Shown here: piece after piece, positions 1-10,148 of the stretch
Position numbering within the stretch: the stretch's first letter is position 1
Layout of the letters: the number at the start of each line of letters is the position of its first letter
Source of the DNA: Lentinula raphanica
Taxonomy: Eukaryota; Basidiomycota; Agaricomycetes; Agaricales; Omphalotaceae
Assembly: GCA_027919835.1 (NCBI GenBank)
Contig: JANVFP010000003.1
Coordinates: forward strand, 1,116,001-1,180,000
Direction of reading: 5' to 3'
Length of the DNA: 64,000 nt
Program-made: the position numbers and the translations under genes
Notes under the pieces: model-generated
Seen by the model: the letters and a program-made list of their open reading frames with translations, nothing else
Databases searched by the model: none
What the model was told of the DNA's origin: nothing

Positions 1-854
1 TCTTGGCAATTGACAAAAAGAGGATTGTGCATGTTACCGGGCAATAAGTGAGGTTTTTTCAAGCTCATTTTCCATGTTTGTGTCTTCAAATGCTGTCAGC
101 ATGTAGATACAGTGTAATCTGATTTTTTGAGGTACTATGTTTGAGGAAGGTGGCAAGTCAAGTTGAGGAAATGAATTTTGTCGAAATGATACAAATAAGG
201 CAATTCTAGGATACCGTTGCATGACATGACCCAGCTTCGGCGCTTAACAGCGCCTAACCACTCATTCATCGAGAGCAACCCAGACTTGGTTGAACTCTAT
301 TTCAGTCTTGTAACTTTGCAATTACAACAACTCACTACCATTCCTCCATGTGTAGACCATTCCTTCTTCATGCACAGGAATTCAATATCAGCATATGCAA
401 AAAATTGAGGTTGAGACTTGATACCAGTACTCACTTGCACCCTTCTGTATCTATGACCAAGATTTTGAAAGATACTCTAGTACTACCACAATGCTATCTA
501 TGAATTATAATTGATTGAGTACACTGTTATATGATCCAAGGCCAAATGGTAAATGGTTGAGGCAGAATCAATCCTCGAGCGCACTGGCAGTGTCTGGAAA
601 TGAATTGGCATGTGGCTGTGTGATTATGCAATCACTATCCGGTATCAGTATCTTCCACCGACACCGATACCGCCCCGAAAATGTAGCGTACTTCAGACCC
701 TTCGGCCGGGCGGGGTTCTGCAGGAGCTTCCGAGGTCCTGAACAACCTGGTTTTCACACAAACAAGTACAAATTCGGACCACCTTCGCTTCGCCCGCAAC
801 CATATTCTTCGCCCGCCTTCAAGTTTCCCTTCAATCATTCATCATCCTTCGGCC
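1..854. other. No supported gene
   Basis: Only short unsupported open frames occur here and none shows a family motif or a convincing exon chain. The right part is the upstream region of the RAD51D-like gene. Confidence 0.5.
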
Positions 855-2160
855 ATGCTGTTGAAGAATCTATCTACTTCACTGATAACTAGCGACCTCG
901 TAGCTGAGCTGCACTCACTGGGAATCTCAACTACGACGGATCTAATATTCTCAAGTGCTTCCCCTCTTCAAATCTATTCGCGCATGTCTTCGAAATCCAT
1001 GTCTTTCGCCGATTTCGAGTCAAGCATCCAATCAATCATAGCAAGCCTAGCGGGTCCAGGCCAGGACGCTTCCATGCTTAATGAATTGACCAACTCAGAC
1101 TTCAAGATGCAGACCTCAACATCGCTGGACGATCACCTTGGCGGAGGACTTCCTTGTGCACGTGTAATCGAAATTTCTGGTGACAGAGGCTCAGGAAAGA
1201 GCGTACGTCTGCCCTTCAACAATCTGTGCCTCTGTTCGACCCTCACCGATCCAAGATTCTACTTCTCAACTGGGTCTTGACTTCGCTTCTCCGGACTCCG
1301 GAAATGGCAGTGTTGTGGATTGATACTACTGGCGACTTTGCTATAGACAGAGCCGTTCGGATTCTCGAACATCACCAGCAGGTTGAGATTGAGACGATCT
1401 TCCTATCCACAGAACGCTGAACTAGGAAGTTAGACTCTAGATGACATGGAAGTCATGCTACAAAGGCTACACATCTCAACCGCAATTGACCTGGAATCCG
1501 TTCAGCAGATTATTCGTGCTCTAGAGCTTCAACTTGCGGTACGTCATTGACTCTTCAAACGCTGTTCATGAGCTGATGTACCACAAAGCAAGCGAGCGAG
1601 CCTCGTATCAAGTGCGTCGTCATCGACTCAGTCACCTCGCTATTGGGCCCCTACTTGAGCGCCGTCTCTTCGCAAGGACATGCCATCATGGCCGCTTTCA
1701 TGCGATATCTTCACGACCTAGCAAAAAGCTACTCTCTGCTTATTCTAGTTCGTTAGCCAAACGTTTTTCTCTGAATCATGCTTATGGATCTCCAAGATTG
1801 TCAACAACGCTACGCTCATGCGAATTCAATCTACCAGAAAGCCTCAAACGTCCCTGGACGTCGTCTCAAATCCACATTCTGCGTTCGCATCGACGGTTCG
1901 AAAACCTGCTCTTGGACCGTCGTTCCCCTTCATGACCGACGCGACCTTGTGGGTGGCTCGGTGGCCTGTGAAAGAAGAGGACGGAGAAGGCTCTACGGCT
2001 CATGTCATCGAGGTTTTCCGGTCCAGATTCTCAGTGAGCCATCATGTAGCTGACATCTAATGTCGACTGACGATCTATACCTCAGGTCTCCCATGTGTGG
2101 ACCATGTTCAGAATTGCTGCATCAGGCGCACTTCTGACCGAAAGTACAAATATGGCTTAA
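855..2160 (+). CDS. RAD51D: RAD51D-like recombination ATPase (RAD51 paralog)
   Basis: Predicted RecA-fold ATPase of the RAD51 paralog group, which helps load RAD51 on single-stranded DNA in homologous recombination (family knowledge). Six exons join cleanly: 855-1202, 1256-1381, 1434-1538, 1589-1747, 1797-2033 and 2086-2160, giving about 349 aa. Walker A is GDRGSGKS near residue 110. A hydrophobic strand with WIDTTGDF follows, in the place of the YVDSNGG strand of RAD51D. Walker B is KCVVIDSVTSLLGPYLS. Near the C-terminus IVNNATLM and KPALGPSF match the end of the RAD51 fold. The length is close to animal RAD51D. XRCC2 is the main alternative, but its Walker A region and the KPALG segment fit less well. 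Nearby NSE4 and MUS81 act in related repair steps. The start is the first ATG in frame with the Walker A exon. Confidence 0.82.
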
Positions 2161-2201
2161 TCCATTCCATGCTCTCCCAAGCAAACTCTCCCATTTGCGA
2201 G

Positions 2202-2787
2202 TTATACCAAACTGGGCCCTGCAAATTCAGGCCTTTGAGCAACAATATTCTGCAGCGGAATGAACAAAGCACGATAGTTCGGATCCGTGACGCTTTTGCC
2301 AACATATTTTTTCACCTCCTCCCAAGTAACCCATTCCCAGACTTCACATTTTTCTGGTTCGAGGTTCTTGCAATGTCATGTAAAATTCAAAGTTGGCCAC
2401 TGTACGCAGTGATTATCGATTGCTTACCTCGGGCGTAGCCTCTGCATCAACCATCTTACCAGCAACCCATATTGTTACATAGTGTTTTCCTTCTGCAACC
2501 ATCACATCGTTCGTCGCCGTCAAATACCGTACATCCTTGATCTTCAGATTAGTCTCTTCCAATACTTCACGGGCGGCACAATCCTCAAAAGATTCTCCGG
2601 CCTCGAGATGTCCTCCCGGGAGAGCCCATGTACCTATCAAAAATCGAATGAAAGTGTATTTGACTCAACAGATGAACTGACCATGTCCGTGACTTCCCTT
2701 TCGTTTGCCAAGTAAGAACTTCCCGTCAATGTTAAGAACGAACACGCCGACACCGACTTTTGGGCCAGCTATGGTTTCGGGGTTCAT
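2202..2787 (-). CDS. Nudix hydrolase, NUDT15-like
   Basis: Small Nudix pyrophosphohydrolase of about 158 aa in three exons (2682-2787, 2428-2633, 2202-2366). Nudix enzymes cleave nucleoside diphosphates linked to another group, and NUDT15/MTH2 relatives sanitise nucleotide pools. Exon 1 gives [20 protein letters not shown], the first strands of the fold. Exon 2 holds the Nudix box [20 protein letters not shown], with the metal-binding REVLEE intact. The usual glycine two residues after the box glutamates is Asn here. Exon 3 carries [11 protein letters not shown], typical of NUDT15-type proteins. It is convergent with the RAD51D-like gene, with only about 40 bp between the two stop codons. The subfamily is inferred from these motifs; the exact substrate cannot be read from the sequence. 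Confidence 0.85.
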
Positions 2788-2990
2788 GATAGTCAAGAAG
2801 ATGTATTAGATCGATATTGATAAGACATTTTTCAAACAACGGCCCGCAAAGTGATGTACAGTTTTTGTAGCAACTTCGCCAGCGGCTCCGATACTTGTGG
2901 GCCGCAACGAATGCATTCCGGGGGAACATGGCAATGACTCTGATACTGCCAGTCTAAGTGCCGCCTCAACTTCTTTCGTACATATCCAGA

Positions 2991-4516
2991 TCAAGTACAG
3001 TAGATAGTTCCAATATATATTCCCTCGTAAGGTCCAAGCTTGTAAGAAGCAAATCTCAGTTTACTGAACAAGAGATGAAGTAGAACAAGAAATTGACATA
3101 CATGATCTAGGATGTTCCCTTGGAAGATGGTGGGGACAGATTCCTTCATAGTATGATTGTTAGCCCTCCAGATAGCTGTACAAACGAACTGCGTCCTCAC
3201 AATCTGGCAATCTGCATCGGTCGCATCATCGTCTCCTGGGCATGAAACTGCATCCCCGGGAGAGAGGATGTGGATCTCTCCTGCGGGGTGTTCGTACCCT
3301 AATGATCGCCCCGGAACGATTGGAATTAAATCTGCATATTCACACAGGGTTTGACCATGGTGTATGGAACGTTAGCTGCTCAGAAAACATACCTTGCATA
3401 TTGTCGATCCGTTTGAAGTTGACCTAGCATGGAAGGATGGATTAACAACCTGAACGGCAACGTCAAGGGACTCGACCGTAACATACGTCTGATGAATCGA
3501 CTAATGCTGCCCACGCAGGGTTCCCCACTCGTGGGGTCCCATAAGTCATAGCAGATATGTTTGCAGAGGGAATATTCACGCGAAAGAATACAGTGTCGAT
3601 CTCCGCTAATGCTCCGCCAAGCGAGTGGCCAACCTGCGGAAGCTCATTCAGCAATGACATTAGAGTTGCAATCATATTGGGATCACCGACCGCGACGATA
3701 TTATTGGTGCCTCCGGAGCTCATGAGTGATTTGACTTCCGCCAGGATGATATCTGCAGTCAAAGCGTGTTCGTTTTGGAATCCGGTATGAACCTCGACGG
3801 AGGATGAGACACCAGGGAAGAGAGTGCTGTTTAGTGCGGCCAGGGGAATATCAACATCTGTGAGATCAGATTCACTTGAATGCCCATGCCAGTAGTATGA
3901 GTTTTCTGTCGTTCGCGATCACAGTGGCTTGAACAAGACTCACAGTTGTGTAGGATCCGTGCCCTGACAACGGTTCAGCGGAGTTGAGCAGATACATACG
4001 AGGAAGCATACCTCATGAGCGACAATAATGGCTTCCAGAGAAGGTGAATATCTACACGTCGTTCCTCATTATTTGGATGCTGATAGCCAGTCAAAATAGC
4101 AGCTTACCCAACATAATCTGACGATGGCAGCCCAACGACGGAGTGAGCAATATCCGTCATCAGAGACTCAAAACAGCGATTACCCACAGATTTGAATAGC
4201 ATCTCCGTCTCCACCGACAAGAGAGACTTGAAAGTCCGAATTTGCTTCACAAGCCTCTATGATTGGTGATTGACTCTCTCTCAGTACATCATCTTGAATG
4301 AAAGAGATAGCCGGTGTTGAGCTTACCCCCACAAGTCCAATCCGATAGGATATCCGTTCCACAATAAGCTGCCCTAGCAAACTGAGTGAAGGGAGCAAAT
4401 CCCGCGAGCTCTGCTGACGACAGCTGAGTTACGGCCCTGCGATGCAAGTCAGCAGGACTTGCGGAGATTAGACCACAAGCACTGAGGGCAGCGGAGATGA
4501 GCAAGAAAGAGTACAT
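2991..4516 (-). CDS. Secreted class 3 lipase (fungal lipase_3 / feruloyl esterase-like)
   Basis: Extracellular alpha/beta-hydrolase acting on acylglycerols or related esters. I chose the ATG at 4516 because it opens a signal peptide (MYSFLLISAALSACGLISAS) with a following pro-like segment ending HRR. An in-frame ATG at 4591 would bury that signal. The nucleophile elbow is VGHSLGGALAEID, with Ser in GHSLGG. The segment MTYGTPRVGNPAW follows, then VPGRSLGYEHPAGEIHI, where the His is the likely catalytic base. These are in the order usual for the family. The cap motif VVAHEGTDPT is also present. The gene has several small introns. One of 57 bp, immediately before GHSLGG, is a multiple of three and has no stop, so the unspliced frame stays open. 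Lipase versus feruloyl esterase specificity is not decidable here. Confidence 0.85.
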
Positions 4517-4969
4517 CCCAGGGAAGCACTTGAAAGAGGAAAATCCGTGTGGGGAAGGCTTTCGAGCAGTCCCCTCTTCGACGGAAGCCATTTATGCATT
4601 TTTCGGAGATTGCTATCTTGGCATGAATTAGCTACCTCAAGTCCAAGAATCACAATATTCTAACCGTACTGTTGAGCTTAACGTATGGTCCTCTACAGCG
4701 GAACCAGGTCTTGACCAACGGAAATGGTCAACTGACCAGGGAGACCCTAAGGAAACATTGTGCAAATTGTGCTGGTGAAAAATCACAAGGTGATGGACAA
4801 GCATGAAGTTCATTACCGTTACAATTCTAGGAGAGACATGAATCTGATTGACTTATTGTTCTCTGCATGATCTAAAATTAAAACCGGTGTGGTTGAGTGG
4901 TAGCGCAATGTCACGGTTTCAAGCACGATCATTGTGGATGGGGCGGATATCGGTAAAGAACTTTCGAAC

Positions 4970-5245
4970 GCAGTTTAACGCATGCTGGTGGAGTAACTTA
5001 GTTTTCAGAGTTTAAAGATCAAATGAAGACTCACGAACGCTTGAGAAGATCAGCCGAACGACGAAGGAGGGACTACGAAAGAAAATGCGTGTTGAAGTAA
5101 CATTGAAGAGTTTATTGAACGCTTGGTGGTGGAGTAGTAAGTTCTGAGTTGAGCCTAAAGAACAAAGACTCACAAACGCTCCAGGTAATGAGTCCAACGA
5201 GGAAGGAGGGACTTTGAAAAGGAAATACGTGTCCGAGTGATCATG
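4970..5245. repeat. Diverged tandem duplication, period about 139 bp
   Basis: Two diverged copies share the order GGTGGAGTA, AGACTCAC(G/A)AACGCT and GAAGGAGGGACT. The last motif starts at 5063 and again at 5202. The stretch 4517-5356 around it holds no supported gene; it is the lipase upstream region and the flank of tRNA-Lys. Confidence 0.6.
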
Positions 5246-5356
5246 GAGAGTTGAGTTGATTGAGCATCTGTTGAGCATTTGTTTCGAACAAGAATTTGGA
5301 AGATTCTTGAAATTCCCACTTGGGACACCGAAGAACATGACAAAAATACTTCTGAT

Positions 5357-5442
5357 AGCCCACCGCGAGGGTCGAACTCGCAGCCTTCAGATCCACCTAT
5401 GACTTAAGAGTCTGACGCTCTATCCGATTGAGCTAGGCGGGC
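5357..5442 (-). tRNA. tRNA-Lys(CTT), intron-containing
   Basis: On the minus strand the sequence folds as a tRNA. The acceptor stem is GCCCGCC/GGTGGGC, the D-arm begins TAGCTCAATCGG, the anticodon stem is TCAGA/TCTGA with loop CTCTTAA, and the T-arm contains GTTCGACCC. Anticodon CTT gives Lys. An insert of about 12 nt after the anticodon is placed as the usual nuclear tRNA intron next to position 37. CCA is not encoded, as expected for a nuclear gene. Confidence 0.93.
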
Positions 5443-5649
5443 ACATAGAAAATGATCTTACAAGCAGATAATAGTAATCGGCGTGTAATTCAACGTGGCT
5501 AGTCCGAACAATGAACGAGATATACAACGAAACGAATGCTACATTGACGCTGTGAAGGATATTAAGCACAATGGCTGTAAGATAAGTACTAAGGATACAT
5601 CTATTTGTCCATAACCCAACAAATCATCGAAACAATCTGCTCTGTGCAA

Positions 5650-7013
5650 CTATAAGAAAGCACCAACGGCAGCACTGAAAACAGTAATCAAGATGCCAGC
5701 ACCAAGATTATGTATTGAGAGCGCGCCGTTAGTGTTCGAAGTTGCAGAAGGCGAAGATAGGGAGGCTGAGCCAGAAGCGGAAGTAGTGTTGAGCGCAATA
5801 GCTTTAGCCTGGAAGGCCTCAAACGAGCTGTTGCTATTCTCGACAGCGTTGACACTGAACACCATGCCGGATTCGCAATGGGAGACAGGAGTGGTCTGGC
5901 GACAGTAAGCCCAGAAGGGTTTGGTCTACAGAAGTTGGGTCGGTATAGGAGACAGGCAGGATAGCAGGTTGAGAAACTTACGTCGTTAATCTGGATGGTG
6001 ACCGTTGGGAAAGTAGTGGCATTCGCTGAAACAGCCATGAACCCAGAGTCAAAGCTGACGGTTCCAGGACTGCTCGCAGACAGAGGTGTGCAAGGCTAGA
6101 GGGATGATCGATTAGATAGGTTCGATAGCAAAATTCATTATCAACGTACATTGGCGAAAGAGCTCTGGGTAACAGTGTGGTTTTTCTGGTGGAATTCGAA
6201 TGTCACCGTATCTCCAATCTGAGCAGTGATGTTGGCGGGGTTATAAGTGAGTGTACCGTTGTCACCAACAATGACTCGGTGATCAGTTGAGACAGCAGAG
6301 GTGGGAGCCGAAGATCCAGGGTAGGAGCCATAAGTAGTCGTGATGGTTTCGCCGCCAGAGACTGTAACAGTAGCGGTCACTGTGACCACTGATGCGGCAG
6401 CAGTGGTCGTAGAGTTAAGACCCATTGCGGCGGCTTGGAACGCAGCGAACTTGGCGTCAGAGCCAGGGTTGACGGCGAACACCATGCCTTGCTCGCAATG
6501 TCCAGTTTGCCGGCAGTAGACCCAGACGGGCTACGATAATGATCAGGATCGATACAGGAGGATGGCGAAGGATAGCAGCCACTTACGTCTGTGTTCTCGA
6601 TGGTGAGTTCGGCAGTGATAAAGTCGCTGGTAACATTGTCTGCCACTGGCACGCTAAACGAGCAGTCTAAGAATATATCGAAGAGAGATCATCGACCACT
6701 CACAATCCCGAATCAAAGCCACTAGCTAGCGGCGAGCAGGGGGAGGCAAACGATGATTGGGTGACGGTATGGTTCTTCTGTTGGAACGTGAATCGGACGA
6801 CGTCGCCAATGCTAGCATTCTGGAGGCAAGAGTGAGTGGATATATCTGTGCACAAAGCGATCAAGTTCATACAACGTATTCAGGCGAGTAAGCCACTGTT
6901 CCATTGGGTCCTCCAACCGTTACATCGATCGTCGCAGAGCGCACAACGGGTGGAATGGCAACAAGGGAGATGCCAGCCAGGGCAGCAAGAGCAGAAGTTT
7001 TGGAAAAGAACAT
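5650..7013 (-). CDS. Secreted two-domain cupredoxin, probably GPI-anchored
   Basis: Extracellular serine-rich protein with two plastocyanin-like (type 1 copper) domains in tandem. The start at 7013 opens a signal peptide (MFFSKTSALAALAGISLVAI). Domain 1 has QKNHTVTQSSF and WVYCRQTGHCEQGM, which supply the His, Cys, His, Met set of a type 1 copper site. Domain 2 repeats this with HQKNHTVTQSSF and WAYCRQTTPVSHCESGM. A Ser/Thr-rich linker joins the domains. After domain 2 comes a Ser/Ala-rich stretch and a C-terminal hydrophobic tail (AGILITVFSAAVGAFL), the layout of a GPI-anchored cell-surface protein. Introns occur at similar places in both halves, which suggests internal duplication. The function of this fungal family is not established. 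Confidence 0.85.
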
Positions 7014-7128
7014 GTTAAGCAGCGGTGTAGATGAAAATAGGGAGCTTTCAAGTCGTTAAAAAGAAAGTCGTGCGGGTGTCGTGGGCAGAAGGAAGAAATA
7101 GGTGAAGAGGGCATTGTGGAAGACGGGG

Positions 7129-7135
7129 TTTTATA
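7129..7135 (-). promoter_or_regulatory. Probable TATA box of the cupredoxin gene
   Basis: TATAAAA on the minus strand, about 115 bp upstream of the chosen ATG at 7013. No other element was recognised in the 7136-7474 spacer, which is shared with the divergent PDCD5 gene. Confidence 0.45.
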
Positions 7136-7474
7136 CTCGAGAGAAGAAGACAATGAAGTTGAATGTTGTCGAGAACAATGGCTTTGACACCTGCCGTATT
7201 TGGAAATTATTAATTACGTGTTTTCTATTTCTTTTGTTCTTTCGAGCACAAAGTACACAAACTTTGAACGATTTCTTTACCTGAATGGCAGTGATTGTTC
7301 TTGTCTGAAAACACAATAAGAACATCATACGTCCTACCTTCCCTTCGAGGAGAATTAAGAAATTCAAAAGTCGACATATTCGGCAAGTTCGGCGGTCAAT
7401 CCTGGAAGTACCGGCATTGACCGGCATAGGCTGGGAATCGTTGACGAAAGTTGCGATTGTTGCTCACAACCTCG

Positions 7475-8000
7475 ATGGATCTTGGCCAGTTACCAGATAG
7501 CGCAAAAGGAGGGCAGAATGTAGAAGACGAAGCGGCAAAGAGAACGCAAGAGGAGCAGATGCGACGTGATATGATGGCCACCGTACTAGATAATGGTGCT
7601 CGAGAACGTTGTATGTCCACTGTCGAATTCAATAACGATATACGATTTCTCAAACCTCTTGTCCAAGTATCGCGTATATCACTTGTTAGCCCAGAGAGGT
7701 CCAGGCAAATTGAGATGATCCTGTTGAGAATGGCGCAGTCGGGTCAGTTGAGAGGGAGAGTATCTGAGAATCAGTTGATTGAGCTACTGGATCAGGTGTG
7801 TTCTTTGTCGCTGGATGTGAATATAAACCGACAGTATGTACGACCAGATGGAGAGTGCGGAAGGAAAGACACCAGCGAAGCAGTCTAAGATTGTGGTACG
7901 TTGGAAATTTTGCTCCCGTACCTCCGTAACCTACGTTTACCTTGTACGCCCACAGTTCCAGAGGAGAAAAGATTTCGACGACGACGATTTTGACATCTAA
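7475..8000 (+). CDS. PDCD5: PDCD5/TFAR19-family DNA-binding protein
   Basis: Small conserved eukaryotic and archaeal protein with a three-helix core, linked in animals to apoptosis and chaperonin binding. The joined exons read MDLGQLPDSAKGGQ, a charged helix with EEQMRRDMMATVLDNGARERLSRISLV, then QIEMILLRMAQSGQLRGRVSENQLIELLDQ, and end with VFQRRKDFDDDDFDI. The ARERLxRIxLV segment and the acidic tail after an RR pair are family hallmarks. Exon joins: 7612-7665 is an intron splitting the Leu codon in ERLSR, and two further introns precede the tail. I preferred the ATG at 7475 over one at 7451 because PDCD5 proteins begin with a short MxDPEL-like peptide. Confidence 0.9.
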
Positions 8001-8117
8001 GCTCGCTCCATCTTATTTTGTACCATCTGCTTTCCACGTCTCAAACGACAATATCATCTTCTGAACAAATTCACCCGCTGCTAAACCGAAATTATACAAC
8101 CCCAACTTGAACTTTGC

Positions 8118-9501
8118 ATGAGTATGTCCGACGAAGGATCGTGGTACTATCCAGATTCGAGTCGTAAGTTCTACACAATGTTCAAAGGCTAAACTCACAG
8201 AACGCTTTGGCTAGCTCTGATCTATAATCCTGATCAGGATCCCAACGAGAGAAGGGAACTACGAAGAAAGTATCGTACTCTTCAATTGCAGTTGCAAGGC
8301 TAGTGATCAGTTTTTATCGATGGGCGGTCCCGGATACTAACCTCTATAGCCTTTGACAAGAAAGACTCATCGAAACTTGGAAGTGAGCTTGGTGGTTTCC
8401 TTTCAACAGCAGATTTTCTCTTCAACCGAGGTTTGAGCTTGGACAAGTTTTTCATATCTTTTTGCCGATCTTAAAGGCTCCTTCGCAGTGAAAGATACGC
8501 CAGAAGCGTTGCTAGATGCCAATCTCTTGGCTGATGTCTCTGCTCACTCGAATCGAATGAGTCGTAGACTAAATCCTGAATTCGGGATGTTCGATTTCGA
8601 TGAATATGTATTGAAGTTGGTCACATACGCGGGCGGACGGAAGCTTGGACTTCAGTCCACTCAACAGATATCTGACGATGAACTTGATGATTCGAATCTA
8701 GTCGAGCCACTGAAGTGGGAGCGGATAGGAACGTTGGCTTCGAGAAAGAACAAACGAGTTGCGATCGCTGGATTTATGTGAATGCTTTTCTTTCAATCAT
8801 TCGATCTGGATTGATATGTTCATATTATAGGGCAGGTCCCATTTCACGACAGGGTACCCGGAAACGGAAACGGAGTGGTAGAATGAAAAAGAATCCTGAG
8901 AGTCAGACTGACGTGCGAAGACCCCAAGAACTTACACAGAAAGAGTTGTCGGAAAGACCAGCGGATGAGACCATGAGAAATGTGCTCACAGTAAGTACGC
9001 ACCCTTGCTAGAGGTTGATGTAAGCACGAGTGCTCAGCGTTCGACTAGATACACGCCATCATGAGAGATGCTGGGCCTACTAATTTCTTCCAGTTCATCA
9101 TGAACCCTGCCAGCTTCGCCCAGTCCGTTGAGAATCTATTCTATATGTCATTTCTCTTCAGAGAAGGGAGGCTAGGACTATATCTCGGAGAAGATAACGA
9201 GCCAATCGTCTACGGTATGCACATTTCTTGCCTTATTCGATTAACACAGAACACGATTGAACTTGTATATCATGATGATGATAGTGCCAGATGAAGATGC
9301 CCATCAGTCCCGATCGCAACTGCTCAGGAATTCTGAAAGCCATTCGGCAGTCTTCGAAATAGACATGGCTACTTGGAAGGTAAGGGATAGTGAACTTTCC
9401 GGACGATCCTCTGACAAACAAATCTCATGTTAGCGAGCTGTAGATGTGTTTAACATCTCCGATCCTTTGATTCCACATCGAAACGAAAGGAGTCTGGAAT
9501 G
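8118..9501 (+). CDS. NSE4: SMC5-SMC6 complex kleisin NSE4
   Basis: Subunit that bridges the SMC5 and SMC6 heads in the SMC5/6 complex, which acts in recombination and replication-fork repair in the nucleus. The first exon reads MSMSDEGSWYYPDSS. The next contains PDQDPNERRELRRKYRTLQ, then ANLLADVSAHSNRMSRRLN and FDFDEYVLKLVTYAGG of the N-terminal kleisin domain, and a basic linker RKRKRSGRMKKN. The C-terminal winged-helix region has RRPQELTQKELSERPADET followed by NFFQFIMNPASFAQSVENLF and MSFLFREGRLGLYL, the strongest family signature. The last exon ends ISDPLIPHRNERSLE. Several introns of about 50-60 bp are needed. MUS81 follows on the same strand. Confidence 0.9.
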
Positions 9502-10148
9502 ATCATTAGTAGGTACACAGGATCATTTGATCCTTCTGATATTTGCTTAGGAAGCTGGACATGATTGGCATTCATCCTCAATCCAAGGTTGTCTGTCGGA
9601 CAGTCATGCTGTGCGGCGGAGAGCAATACTTATAAGTTCCATGATGACATCTTCAACCTGCTGAAAGACGATCTGCATCCGAGTCTTTCTATAGTAACGT
9701 GAATATTCGGCCCCGGAATTACAGGGAACAAAAGTCACTACCTGAAAAAACATATCACACCAATGTGCTCCTTGCTAAAGGGTACATTCAAACCAGGGTG
9801 TCTTCAAAAGAGCTTTGAGCGTCGGTAGGCGTCGATGGAAGATTTGCAGCATGAATAGATGAATCCCGTACTAACTGAGTAACAGCATACATATTGATTC
9901 GATGAAGTGATGCATCCACCAAGGGCGAAAGTTGAGGTCATCACCCCAGCCAAGTTCCTGGAGTCAAAGGTCCCTGGGTGTTTCCGAGATCGGACGCGTT
10001 CTGACCGCGACGTACTGTGTTACAACGCGTGACGGTCACAATTTGAATATTATGCCAGCGCTTGTTAGTTGGGTTTTGTTCTTCACCTCCACCTCACGCC
10101 ATAGCAATTTGTTCCTCAGTTTCAAATCTTCAGGCCTCAAAGCTCCAA
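9502..10148. other. NSE4-MUS81 intergenic region, no supported gene
   Basis: About 650 bp without a coherent exon chain or RNA gene. It presumably holds the NSE4 3' end and the MUS81 promoter; no specific element was recognised. Confidence 0.5.

Noticed and set aside
4884..4930. tRNA-like D-arm text (GGTTGAGTGGTAGCGC)
   Set aside because: No matching anticodon arm, T-arm or acceptor stem follows; too short even for a clear tRNA fragment.
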